A stretch of DNA of 64,000 bases from an uncultured Lachnospiraceae bacterium (GTDB taxonomy: Bacteria; Bacillota; Clostridia; Lachnospirales; Lachnospiraceae). The notes under the pieces were generated by a model. It did not search any database, had not been told where the DNA came from, and worked only from the letters and a program-made list of their open reading frames with translations. Of this stretch, positions 54,403 to 63,200 are shown one piece after another; within the stretch, counting starts at the first letter, position 1, and each line of letters begins with the position of its first letter. A program made the position numbers and the translations under genes. The stretch covers positions 1 to 64,000 of the forward strand of contig UQWA01000008.1 of NCBI GenBank assembly GCA_900544685.1. Reading direction: 5' to 3'.

Positions 54403-56787
54403 ATGAAAGTTGAATTACTGGCACCTGCAGGATCTTATGAAAGTATGGTAGCAGCTTACAGCGCGGGGGCAGATGCTGTATATTTAGGCGGTGAGAAGTT
54501 CGGAGCAAGGGCATTTGCAGACAATCTGGATACAGAACAGATGAAGAAAGCAATTGATTATGCTCATATTCGTGACAAAAAGCTCTATCTGACAGTCAAT
54601 ACCCTGCTGAAGCAAAGGGAAACAGAAGAATTGTATGAGTATCTCCTGCCTTTTTACAGAGAAGGTCTGGATGCGGTTATTGTGCAGGATTTTGGCGTTT
54701 TCCAGATGGTCAGGGAAGCATTTCCGGATATGGATCTCCATGCCAGCACACAGATGACAGTGACAGGTGTCAGAGGTGCAGCGTGGTTACAGGAACGGGG
54801 AGCATCCAGAGTAGTGACTGCAAGGGAACTTTCCATGGAGGAGATACGGAAGATCCATAAACAGGTTCCAGTAGAGATTGAAAGTTTTGTACATGGAGCA
54901 CTTTGTTTCTGTTATTCAGGGCAATGCCTCTTAAGCAGTATGATTGGCGGAAGAAGTGGAAACCGGGGCAGATGTGCCCAGCCGTGCAGATTGCCATACC
55001 AGCTTTATGAAGATGATAGTCTGTTATCACGGGATCCGTATCTGATGAGTCCGAAGGATATGTGCACTCTGGATCTGATCCCGGAACTGGTAGAGAGCGG
55101 AATCTATTCCTTTAAAATGGAAGGACGCATGAAAAAACCGGAATATACTGCGGGAATTACTTCTGTATATCGAAAATACATTGACCAGTATCTGAATGAT
55201 GGAAAAGAACATTTCCGGGTTCAGCCGGAGGACAAAAGTCTCCTGATGGATCTGTATAATCGAGGCGGATTTTCACAGGGGTATTATCATCAGCATAATG
55301 GTAAAGACATGATGTCCATGCAACGCCCGAATCACTGGGGAACAGAAGCGGCAAAGATGATATCTGCCGGCAGGGAAACGAAGTGGAAGGCACTGGAAGA
55401 TCTGAATAGCAGGGATGTTCTGGAACTGAGAAGTGGAAATGAAAAAAGAGAATACACACTGTCCCAGAATGTGACAAAGGGTGCTGTATTTTCGATAAAG
55501 GTTGGGAACACCAGAGAAAAGAATGGAACGCTGCTATACCGTACCAGAAATGAAAAACTGATTTCAGAGATTCGCAGAGCCTACCTGGATACTCCTGATA
55601 AAATTGAGATAGATGGGGAATTACTATTGCAAAAGGGATGCGCTGCACAGCTTCAGATCCGGTACAGGGACATTGTTGTTTCGGTAAGCGGAACTGAGGT
55701 GCAGAATGCACAGAAAAGACCGCTGACAGAGGAAAATGTAAGAAAGCAAATCAGTAAACTTGGACAGACAGAGTTTAGATGGGGAAATTTGCATATCTGC
55801 ATGGATGAAGATATTTTTCTTCCGGTGCAGGAACTGAATGAATTGCGGAGAAAAGCAATAGAAGAACTGATGGAGACTATTTTTCATAAGGAGCGAAAGT
55901 GTAAGGAAAGAACGACGCAGACAAAGAAAGACTCCGGAACACAGGAACAGACAGAGGTGTTGTTTATCACAGCTCAGGCAGAGCGAAGAGAACAGATGGA
56001 AGAGATTCTTGCATGCGATAAGATCAAAAGAATTTATCTGAGTAGTTTTCTGTATCCGTCAGAAGAAGCTTTTCTGGAAGAAACTTTAGAAGACCTGGAA
56101 AGGTGCCGGGAAGCTGGAAAAGAAAGCTGGTATGTGATGCCATGGATCTTCCGGGAAGAAAAACGCAATTATTTTCTACATGTGGAGAAGTGCAGACAGA
56201 TTCTGGAGCAGTTTGACGGTATACTTGTCAAGAATCTGGAAGAGATCCAATATTTACAGCAAATGTCATATTGTGGTAAGATAGCACTGGATCACAATAT
56301 GTATATTTGGAACAGGGAAGCGGTCAGCTTCTGGCAAAAGGAACAGATTGACTGGATGACACTGCCGGTTGAGTTGACGGATCAGGAAATAAGACCGCTG
56401 TCATCAGCCAGAAGAGAAATGATTGTTTATGGATATGCACCACTGATGGTGACAGCACAGTGTTTTCAGAAAAACACTACCGGGTGTCAGAAAAAGCGTA
56501 AAACACTGTATCTGAAGGACCGCAAGGGCAAATATTTTCCGATACGGAATGACTGCAGCTTCTGTTATAATATTCTCTATAACAGTGCAGTGACAGAACT
56601 GGCAGATCAGAGCAAAACCATTGTACAGATTGCACCGGCATCTGTACGTCTTAGTTTTACCATAGAGGATGCCAGACAGACCAGAGAAGTATTGAACAGA
56701 TATACAAAAGTATTTGCAGATCATAAAAAGGTGGAAAGTCCATTGTCGGATTTTACAAGGGGACATTTGAAACGTGGAGTAGAATAA
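54403..56787 (+). CDS. U32-family peptidase-like protein
   Basis: 794 residues. The N-terminal U32 domain (about 5-320) holds the signature ESFVHGALCFCYSGQC and SGNRGRCAQPCRLPY, whose cysteines could bind an Fe-S cluster as in RlhA. The DUF3656 region lies at about 380-490 and a C-terminal barrel half follows, rich in CSFCYN-type cysteines. Family members act in rRNA or tRNA hydroxylation or as collagenase-like proteins, so the function here is open. Monocistronic start after the zapA terminator. Confidence 0.93.
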   Translation: MKVELLAPAGSYESMVAAYSAGADAVYLGGEKFGARAFADNLDTEQMKKAIDYAHIRDKKLYLTVNTLLKQRETEELYEYLLPFYREGLDAVIVQDFGVFQMVREAFPDMDLHASTQMTVTGVRGAAWLQERGASRVVTARELSMEEIRKIHKQVPVEIESFVHGALCFCYSGQCLLSSMIGGRSGNRGRCAQPCRLPYQLYEDDSLLSRDPYLMSPKDMCTLDLIPELVESGIYSFKMEGRMKKPEYTAGITSVYRKYIDQYLNDGKEHFRVQPEDKSLLMDLYNRGGFSQGYYHQHNGKDMMSMQRPNHWGTEAAKMISAGRETKWKALEDLNSRDVLELRSGNEKREYTLSQNVTKGAVFSIKVGNTREKNGTLLYRTRNEKLISEIRRAYLDTPDKIEIDGELLLQKGCAAQLQIRYRDIVVSVSGTEVQNAQKRPLTEENVRKQISKLGQTEFRWGNLHICMDEDIFLPVQELNELRRKAIEELMETIFHKERKCKERTTQTKKDSGTQEQTEVLFITAQAERREQMEEILACDKIKRIYLSSFLYPSEEAFLEETLEDLERCREAGKESWYVMPWIFREEKRNYFLHVEKCRQILEQFDGILVKNLEEIQYLQQMSYCGKIALDHNMYIWNREAVSFWQKEQIDWMTLPVELTDQEIRPLSSARREMIVYGYAPLMVTAQCFQKNTTGCQKKRKTLYLKDRKGKYFPIRNDCSFCYNILYNSAVTELADQSKTIVQIAPASVRLSFTIEDARQTREVLNRYTKVFADHKKVESPLSDFTRGHLKRGVE

Positions 56788-56799
56788 AGGGGAGATAAC

Positions 56800-58167
56800 G
56801 TGGTTAGTTTAATTATCCAGTTTTCGAGATACGCGATTATTATACTCATGGCAATTTATACCATGCAGAGTTATATTGTATTCAGCAAAAAAGATGAGGA
56901 CGATAAAGATTTCCTTTTTGTCAGACAGAATCTGATGATGTTTATGATACATTTTATTGCGTTTATGATAATGTATCTGAAACAGGAAGATACTAATTTG
57001 ATGTTTTTGTACGGAGCACAGTTTATTTATCTGGCAGCAACACTGGTATTTTTCCGGAACTTGTATCCAAGAGCATCTAAACTTGTGGTTAATCATATGT
57101 GTATGTTGATTACGATTGGGTTTATTATGATTACCAGACTGTCATTTGATGAAGCTGTCAAGCAGTTCAAGATTGTAGTAATCTCCACGGTAATCGCTCT
57201 TCTGATCCCGGCAATTATCCGGAAGGTACGGGTACTTACCAAGTGGACATGGCTGTATGCGGCAATCGGTATCGGAGGTCTGGGACTGGTTGCAGTGGCA
57301 GCGCAGGTGACTTATGGAGCCAAACTTGGATTCGTGATCGGCGGCATCAGCATTCAGCCATCAGAGTTTATCAAGATTATTTTTGTATTCTGCATTGCCG
57401 GCATACTGGGAAATGCGAAGACATTTAAAGATATTGTAATTGCAACAGTAATTGCTGCACTGCATGTGTTGATTCTGGTATACTCTACAGATTTAGGAAG
57501 TGCACTGATTTATTTTATTACTTATCTGGTGATGCTGTATGTGTCCACCAGAAAAATGATTTATGCTATGGCTGGTGTTGCAGCGGGATCTGTGGCTGCA
57601 GTGGGAGCATATCATCTGTTTTCCCATATCCGTCAACGTGTACAGATCTGGCAGAATCCGTTTGCGGATTATTCCGGAAGCGGATATCAGGTGGCACAAT
57701 CCCTGTTTTCCATGGCAGCAGGCGGATGGCTGGGAACCGGAATCATGAACGGAACACCGGATAGTATTCCTCTTGTAGAGATGGATTTTATGTTTTCAGC
57801 TATAACGGAAGAACTTGGAGGACTGTTTTCGATCTGTATGATACTGGTTTGCATGAGTTGTTATATCATGTTTATCAATATTGCGATGCGCCTGTCCAAT
57901 CGTTTTTACAGACTGGTTGCTCTGGGACTGGGAACTATGTATGCCGTACAGGTATTCCTGACCGTAGGCGGTGCCATGAAGTTTATCCCGATGACAGGTG
58001 TAACACTTCCGCTGGTAAGCTATGGCGGAAGCTCAATGCTCAGTACGGTAATGATGTTTGCAATTATACAGGGACTTTATATTCTTCGGGAAGATGAGGA
58101 GGAACAAATTGAGAGATTCAGAGAAGAAAGAGAATGGCAAATGGAACAGAACGGAATATACAGATGA
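56800..58167 (+). CDS. SEDS peptidoglycan glycosyltransferase (FtsW/RodA family)
   Basis: 455 residues with a GTG start and AAAGGGGAG upstream. About ten to eleven membrane helices; the conserved block GGISIQPSEFIK, the Asp-bearing STDLGSALIYF and the C-terminal VTLPLVSYGGSSML are typical of SEDS proteins. It polymerises lipid II into glycan strands with the class B PBP encoded downstream, whose start lies inside this gene. RodA, FtsW or SpoVE type cannot be told from sequence alone. Confidence 0.95.
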   Translation: MVSLIIQFSRYAIIILMAIYTMQSYIVFSKKDEDDKDFLFVRQNLMMFMIHFIAFMIMYLKQEDTNLMFLYGAQFIYLAATLVFFRNLYPRASKLVVNHMCMLITIGFIMITRLSFDEAVKQFKIVVISTVIALLIPAIIRKVRVLTKWTWLYAAIGIGGLGLVAVAAQVTYGAKLGFVIGGISIQPSEFIKIIFVFCIAGILGNAKTFKDIVIATVIAALHVLILVYSTDLGSALIYFITYLVMLYVSTRKMIYAMAGVAAGSVAAVGAYHLFSHIRQRVQIWQNPFADYSGSGYQVAQSLFSMAAGGWLGTGIMNGTPDSIPLVEMDFMFSAITEELGGLFSICMILVCMSCYIMFINIAMRLSNRFYRLVALGLGTMYAVQVFLTVGGAMKFIPMTGVTLPLVSYGGSSMLSTVMMFAIIQGLYILREDEEEQIERFREEREWQMEQNGIYR

Positions 58168-59737
58168 AGACAAATCCATTGACATTCCGTCTTTTGTAAA
58201 TGGTTCTTCTCAGGAAAACGGAGAACAGGATATGTTCCGTGAAGAACCGGAGATCAAAGAAAAGAAGAAAAAGACATATGAAAAACATGTGCCGAAGAAA
58301 GTAAGAAATAAAGCATATGTAAGAATGGCATATCTGTTTTCAACAATGTTCCTGGCACTGGTTGGATATCTGGTATATTTCAATGTGGTATTGATCGATG
58401 ATATTAGCCGTAATCCCAATAATTCCAAGGGTGATGCGCAGGAAGCTTATGTGATCCGCGGAACGATTTATTCGTCAGACGGAGAAGTGCTGGCAGGAAC
58501 AAACGTAGATGAAGAAGGCAATGAGACCAGAGTATATCCATGGAGTAATGTATTTGCCCATATTGTTGGATATACGGTAAATGGAAAATCAGGTTTGGAA
58601 GCTATTTATAACAATGATCTGATGACTTCGAATTCTTCCATACAGGATCAGGTGGGAAGCGAAAGGAATAATGAGAAACTCCGGGGAGACAGCCTGGTTC
58701 TTACACTGGACAGCCGCCTTCAGGAAACAGCATATAATGCGCTGGGGGCATATAAGGGTGCTGTTGTAGTGATGGAACCGTCTACGGGAAAGGTACTGGC
58801 AATGGTGTCCAAGCCTGATTTTGATCCGAATGATATGGCATCCCAGTGGGAGATTCTGAATGCAGACGATTCCCAGAGTCCACTGCTGAACCGTGCAACA
58901 CAGGGGTTGTATCCTCCGGGATCTACATTTAAGATTCTGACAACACTGGAGTATCTGAGAGAATTCCCGAATGATTATATGAATTATACTTATGACTGTC
59001 AGGGAAGTATGTCTCAGGGAGATGTTACGATCAAATGTTATGATTATGAGGTACATGGATTCGAAGATCTGCAGGGGTCTTTCCAACATTCCTGTAATAC
59101 GTCTTTTGCCAATATAGGCCTGCAGCTTGATAATGATAAGTTTGCACAGATGTGTGAGTCCATGATGTTTAACGGCAAGCTGCCTACTGTATTGCCTTAC
59201 AGCAGCAGCCAGTTCACTTTGAACAGAAATTCTTCCACCGGTGAGACGATGCAGACAGCAATCGGACAGGGTGATACTTTAGTATCACCGTTTCATATGG
59301 CACTGATCGTATCGGCAGTTGCCAATGACGGAGTATTGATGACGCCATATTTTGTAGATCATATTGAGAACTCAGACGGTATCAAGGTCAGTGACACAAA
59401 GGCAATTCAGTATAAGAAGCTGATGGAGTCTGATGAAGCCCAGATACTCAATGAGTATATGCAGAGTGTAGTAAATGGCGGAACAGCCAGTTCATTAAGC
59501 GGAATGGGATATTCTGTGGCAGGAAAAACCGGATCTGCTGAATATGAAGTGAATGGAAACACCGGATCGGAAGATAATTTTTCCACACATTCCTGGTTTG
59601 TTGGATTTTCCAATGTAGAAGATCCGGATATTGTAGTAAGTGTGATTGCGGAAGATGGTGGAACAGGAAGCTCTGCTGCCGTACCGATTGCCAGAGAAGT
59701 GTTCAATGCTTATTATAATTACGTGAAAACGTACTAG
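58109..59737 (+). CDS. Class B penicillin-binding protein (transpeptidase)
   Basis: 542 residues. A TTG start at 58109 is chosen because GAGGAGG ends 6 nt upstream; it overlaps the SEDS gene by 59 nt, coupling the partners. After a charged cytoplasmic head the membrane helix is at about 74-94. The transpeptidase motifs are S272-T-F-K275, S328-C-N330 and K473-T-G-S476. Compared with most class B PBPs the N-terminal pedestal is short, as in PbpA-type proteins. It cross-links the wall made by the SEDS partner. Confidence 0.93.
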   Translation: MRDSEKKENGKWNRTEYTDEDKSIDIPSFVNGSSQENGEQDMFREEPEIKEKKKKTYEKHVPKKVRNKAYVRMAYLFSTMFLALVGYLVYFNVVLIDDISRNPNNSKGDAQEAYVIRGTIYSSDGEVLAGTNVDEEGNETRVYPWSNVFAHIVGYTVNGKSGLEAIYNNDLMTSNSSIQDQVGSERNNEKLRGDSLVLTLDSRLQETAYNALGAYKGAVVVMEPSTGKVLAMVSKPDFDPNDMASQWEILNADDSQSPLLNRATQGLYPPGSTFKILTTLEYLREFPNDYMNYTYDCQGSMSQGDVTIKCYDYEVHGFEDLQGSFQHSCNTSFANIGLQLDNDKFAQMCESMMFNGKLPTVLPYSSSQFTLNRNSSTGETMQTAIGQGDTLVSPFHMALIVSAVANDGVLMTPYFVDHIENSDGIKVSDTKAIQYKKLMESDEAQILNEYMQSVVNGGTASSLSGMGYSVAGKTGSAEYEVNGNTGSEDNFSTHSWFVGFSNVEDPDIVVSVIAEDGGTGSSAAVPIAREVFNAYYNYVKTY

Positions 59738-59759
59738 AATTACCGGTGAAAGAAAAAAG

Positions 59760-59788
59760 TTGCGGATTTCTGTAAAAGGCTGTATACT
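59760..59788 (+). promoter_or_regulatory. Promoter of the NUDIX gene
   Basis: TTGCGG (59760-59765), 17-nt spacer, TATACT (59783-59788), 42 nt before the ATG. Confidence 0.6.
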
Positions 59789-59830
59789 AATACCATGTTA
59801 TGAAACACAACGCAGACAGGAGGAATTGCA

Positions 59831-60298
59831 ATGATTGAGGCAACGAGCTGTGGCGGTGTGGTAATATTTCGGGGCAAGATCCTGTTATTGTTCAAGAGTT
59901 ATAAGAACAAGTATGAAGGATGGGTTTTGCCAAAAGGTACCGTAGAACCAGGAGAAGTGTATACAGAGACGGCATTACGTGAAGTGCTGGAGGAGACTGG
60001 AGCCAAGGCGACGATTGTAAAATACATCGGCAAGAGTCAGTACTCTTTCAATGTGCCGGAAGATGTAGTGGAGAAAGATGTCCACTGGTATCTTATGCGC
60101 TCAGAGAGTTATTACAGTAAACCACAACGCGAGGAACATTTTATTGATTCAGGGTATTATAAGTACCATGAAGCATATCACCTTTTAAAATTTGCAAATG
60201 AGAGAGCGATGCTGGAGAGAGCATATGAAGAGTATCTGAACTTAAAAAAGGCAAATTTATGGGGCGGAAGTAAAAAGTATTTCAAGGGGAAAGACTGA
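59831..60298 (+). CDS. NUDIX hydrolase
   Basis: 155 residues with AGGAGGA upstream. The NUDIX box GTVEPGEVYTETALREVLEETGA follows the GX5EX7REUXEEXGU pattern with all metal-binding Glu residues. It splits nucleoside diphosphates linked to another group; the substrate is not readable. Its stop codon lies inside a terminator hairpin. Confidence 0.93.
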   Translation: MIEATSCGGVVIFRGKILLLFKSYKNKYEGWVLPKGTVEPGEVYTETALREVLEETGAKATIVKYIGKSQYSFNVPEDVVEKDVHWYLMRSESYYSKPQREEHFIDSGYYKYHEAYHLLKFANERAMLERAYEEYLNLKKANLWGGSKKYFKGKD

Positions 60299-60318
60299 TG
60301 AGAGCTTCATCGGTCTTT
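60290..60318 (+). terminator. Hairpin overlapping the NUDIX stop codon
   Basis: AAAGACTGATGA (60290-60301) pairs with TCATCGGTCTTT (60307-60318) with one G-U wobble. It spans the TGA at 60296-60298. Confidence 0.65.
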
Positions 60319-60350
60319 CTGATTATTAAAGGAAGAAAGGTCAGATATCC

Positions 60351-60743
60351 ATGGACTGGTACAGCGGATTATATATGGACGATGAGCTGAAAGAAAAAAA
60401 AGAAAAACTGATACACAAGATTGAACATGCTGCCGGAACACCGGGAGTGTATCTGATTACGCTTGCATCGAATGAGAAGAATCTTTTGGATATTTTTCAG
60501 GCAGACCAGCTTCTGTGGCCGGTGATGCATCGTCTGTGTCCGGTGATTATAGGTATGACAAGATCCTATGACAGCGCAGTGGAACTGGCTTCCTCCATTA
60601 TACTGGAATCCTACAAAAAGACAGGGACATTCCATGTGGACACATTTTTAAAGCAGAGACTGGATGAGAATGAGCCATATGTGGTACATTATCCGTTAAA
60701 GAAAAGAAAATACAGGTGGGGAGTCCATTTCTGGGGAAAGTAA
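60351..60743 (+). CDS. Hypothetical protein
   Basis: 130 residues, not recognised. It starts MDWYSGLYMDDEL, has a Lys/Glu-rich helix (14-28), then an alpha/beta-like middle (GVYLITLASNEKNLLDIFQADQLLWP) and ends in a basic, aromatic tail (KKRKYRWGVHFWGK). The spacing of 9 nt to the DUF2953 gene suggests one operon with ytfI/ytfJ-like sporulation genes. No signal peptide or membrane helix. Confidence 0.75.
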   Translation: MDWYSGLYMDDELKEKKEKLIHKIEHAAGTPGVYLITLASNEKNLLDIFQADQLLWPVMHRLCPVIIGMTRSYDSAVELASSIILESYKKTGTFHVDTFLKQRLDENEPYVVHYPLKKRKYRWGVHFWGK

Positions 60744-60752
60744 AGGAAGCAT

Positions 60753-61778
60753 ATGCTGCATATATTATTTTTGATTTTAAAGATAATTGGAATATTGCTG
60801 CTGATTGTTCTTGGGATAATACTGTCAGTACTTGCAATTGTGCTGTTTGTTCCGGTCAGATATCGATTATCTGCAGAGAAAGAAAGGAATATACAGGCAA
60901 AGCTTGGGCTTTCCTGGCTGGTTGGTGCAATTCGGATACAGACTGGGTATGACGAAGGGAAGACCGGAACAGATGTGTTTCTGTTTGGAAGATCGCTGCT
61001 TAACAGGAAGCCTGAAAAGAAAAAATTCAGGAAGAGACAGAAAAAAAGAGAAGCAGAACAGTTAAAAAAAATAAAGACAGAACAATCGCATGAGATAAAA
61101 ACAGAACAGCCACAGAAAATAGAATCAGAACAGATTCAGGAAGAACGAACTGTATCGGTAATAACAGTTCCGTCAGAAAAGGAAGGCCAGTCAGAAAACA
61201 GTGCGGAGACAGAAGAGCATCTTTGGCAGTCAGAGAAAGATACCGGGCAAACAGGTGATAGAAGAAAGACAAGAACTGACTGGAAGAGCATAACAGAAAA
61301 GCTGTCAGGAGTTCCACGAAAGATACAGAGTATATTACAAAGTATCTGGCAGAGGGGCAAGCGCATTAAAGAGATGGGAAAAAGGCTGTCAGACAAAAAA
61401 GAAAAGCTGAAAGCTACGATTGGAAGATGGATGGATTTCTGGAATCTGGAGGTAACGCAGGCTGCAAAAACGCATGTAATGAAGGAAATGCGATATCTGC
61501 TTCGACACAGTTTACCGCGAAAAGCGGAAGGTCAGATTGTGATTGGACTGGATGATCCTGCAATAACCGGTCAGGTGCTGGGTATACTATATGTATTATC
61601 TGCATTTACAGGAAACTGTCTGGAGATCCATGGAGATTTTGAAAAGGCAATTTTGGAAGGGCGTTTTCAGATAAACGGACATGTGAGAATCTGCCACATT
61701 GCAAAGGCAGCATTGTCTTTGTTTGCAGATAAGAATATCAGACGTATGGTACAGTCATTTCGACAAATGACTGTGTAA
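60753..61778 (+). CDS. DUF2953-family membrane protein
   Basis: 341 residues. The N-terminal membrane helix lies at about 3-30 (LILKIIGILLLIVLGIILSVL). A charged linker (about 85-165) is made of repeated I-K/E-T/S-E-Q units (KTEQSHEIKTEQPQKIE). The C-terminal DUF2953 segment is at about 250-330 (GQIVIGLDDPAITGQVLG). DUF2953 genes pair with GerW/YtfJ genes in sporulating Firmicutes, as here; the linker is unusually long. Function unknown. Confidence 0.82.
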   Translation: MLHILFLILKIIGILLLIVLGIILSVLAIVLFVPVRYRLSAEKERNIQAKLGLSWLVGAIRIQTGYDEGKTGTDVFLFGRSLLNRKPEKKKFRKRQKKREAEQLKKIKTEQSHEIKTEQPQKIESEQIQEERTVSVITVPSEKEGQSENSAETEEHLWQSEKDTGQTGDRRKTRTDWKSITEKLSGVPRKIQSILQSIWQRGKRIKEMGKRLSDKKEKLKATIGRWMDFWNLEVTQAAKTHVMKEMRYLLRHSLPRKAEGQIVIGLDDPAITGQVLGILYVLSAFTGNCLEIHGDFEKAILEGRFQINGHVRICHIAKAALSLFADKNIRRMVQSFRQMTV

Positions 61779-61821
61779 GAAACAAAGAATAGAAAAAAGG
61801 ACAGATAGAAAGGAGAAAAAC

Positions 61822-62235
61822 ATGGCATCAGAAAATAATTTTCAGTCAAAAGTAGAGTCATTATTTAAGGGAATGGATGGATACATTCATTCTAAGACAG
61901 TAGTGGGGGATGCAATTACAGTAGGAGATACGATCATTCTTCCACTGATTGATGTGTCTTTCGGAGTGGCAGCAGGAGCACTGGAAGGAAAGGATAATAA
62001 CAAAGTAAAGAATAACGGCGGCGGAGGAATGGGATGCAAGATGACTCCGAGTGCTGTGCTGGTGATTCAGAATGGAACCACAAAACTGGTGAATATTAAG
62101 AACCAGGATGGACTGACTAAGGTGCTGGATATGGTACCGGATTTTGTCAACCGTTTTACATCAGGAAGTGGTAATGCGGCAGCAGATGCAGTGAGAGCAG
62201 CTGAAGTGGTACAGACAGAAAACACAGAAGAATAG
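61822..62235 (+). CDS. ytfJ: GerW-family sporulation protein (YtfJ)
   Basis: 137 residues with AAAGGAG upstream. The sequence TVVGDAITVGDTIILPLIDVSFGVAAGA followed by the Gly-rich GGGGMGCKMTPSAVLVI matches GerW/YtfJ, a forespore protein linked to germination. It follows the DUF2953 gene by 43 nt, the family's usual partner order. Confidence 0.93.
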   Translation: MASENNFQSKVESLFKGMDGYIHSKTVVGDAITVGDTIILPLIDVSFGVAAGALEGKDNNKVKNNGGGGMGCKMTPSAVLVIQNGTTKLVNIKNQDGLTKVLDMVPDFVNRFTSGSGNAAADAVRAAEVVQTENTEE

Positions 62236-62284
62236 TCACAGATTAAAAAAAACTGCATAAGATAGAAAAAAAGGGAGTACACAC

Positions 62285-62422
62285 ATGAAGCGTATTGCAG
62301 GATATACATTATTCTGGATATCGGTCGGAATGCTGATCGCATTACTTATCGCAGATACGTTCTGGAATGTACTCCTGATTTTTTTGCTCCTGTTGATCGG
62401 ATATAATCTGTTTGTATGTTAA
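62285..62422 (+). CDS. Small membrane protein
   Basis: 45 residues with AAAGGGAG 8 nt before the ATG. It is one or two hydrophobic helices (TLFWISVGMLIALLIAD, then NVLLIFLLLLIGYNLF) with a basic N-terminus MKR and a final Cys. It follows ytfJ by 49 nt and could be in the same operon. No function known to me. Confidence 0.7.
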   Translation: MKRIAGYTLFWISVGMLIALLIADTFWNVLLIFLLLLIGYNLFVC

Positions 62423-62424
62423 AA

Positions 62425-62448
62425 AAGAGCCGCTTTTCAGCGACTCTT
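62425..62448 (-). terminator. Intrinsic terminator of rpmB
   Basis: AAGAG-CGCT pairs with AGCG-CTCTT (62425-62448) with one mismatch; on the minus strand a T run follows. It may also end the small membrane gene on the plus strand, less well. Confidence 0.75.
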
Positions 62449-62459
62449 GTCTGTTCTTA

Positions 62460-62645
62460 TTAAGCTCTTTCAACTTTTCCGGATCTTAAGCAAGAAGTAC
62501 ATACATACATCTTCTTAGCAGCTCCGTTCACTTTAACGCGAACAGATTTGATGTTGGATTTCCACATTTTATTAGATCTTCTATGGGAGTGGCTCACGTT
62601 GTTTCCGAAATGAGCGCCCTTATCACAAATTGCACATTTAGCCAT
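62460..62645 (-). CDS. rpmB: Ribosomal protein bL28
   Basis: 61 residues. MAKCAICDKGAHFGNNVSHSHRRSNKMWKSNI is the zinc-type bL28 start; CxxC at residues 4-7 and a second pair C-TSC near 53-57 make a zinc ribbon (C+ form). AAGGAGGT precedes the start. Confidence 0.97.
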   Translation of the reverse strand: MAKCAICDKGAHFGNNVSHSHRRSNKMWKSNIKSVRVKVNGAAKKMYVCTSCLRSGKVERA

Positions 62646-62825
62646 GACAGCACCTCCTTATATCTTATTAGTTCGTACTTAAAGTGTACAAACTGACAAC
62701 AATCGTATTCTAACAGAAATAAATGTATTTTGCAAGTAGAAAATGAAAAAAGATATTTCCTTTTTCAGAAAAACTTGTTATACTATGGAATGAGTATCAA
62801 GCAAAATGATATCTGGAGGTAGAAT

Positions 62826-63185
62826 ATGAAGGGACGTATGAATAACGAACTTGGTTCGATTTCGATTGATTTAGATGTTATAGCAACCTATGCGGGCAGT
62901 GTGGCAGTGGAATGTTTCGGAATAGTCGGTATGGCAGCATTCAGTATGAAAGACGGTCTTGTAAGATTGCTCAAGCGCGACAGCTTAAAACATGGAATCA
63001 ATGTAACGGTAGGGGAAGATAACCGGATTTCCCTTGATTTTCATGTAATTGTTTCATACGGAGTAAGTATTTCCGCAGTTTGCGAGAACCTGATGGAAAG
63101 CGTAAAATATCGCGTACAGGAATTTACCGGTATGGAGATTGATAAGATGAATATTTATGTAGAAGGCGTAAGAGCAATTGATTAA
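62826..63185 (+). CDS. Asp23/Gls24-family protein
   Basis: 119 residues with TGGAGGT upstream. The sequence ISIDLDVIATYAGSVAVECFGIVGMA and VIVSYGVSISAVCENLMESVKYRVQEFTGM is the Asp23/YloU fold. The gene order with the DAK2 kinase next (15 nt) is the standard YloU-YloV pair, adjacent to rpmB. Confidence 0.95.
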   Translation: MKGRMNNELGSISIDLDVIATYAGSVAVECFGIVGMAAFSMKDGLVRLLKRDSLKHGINVTVGEDNRISLDFHVIVSYGVSISAVCENLMESVKYRVQEFTGMEIDKMNIYVEGVRAID

Positions 63186-63200
63186 GGAGGACCTCGAAAA

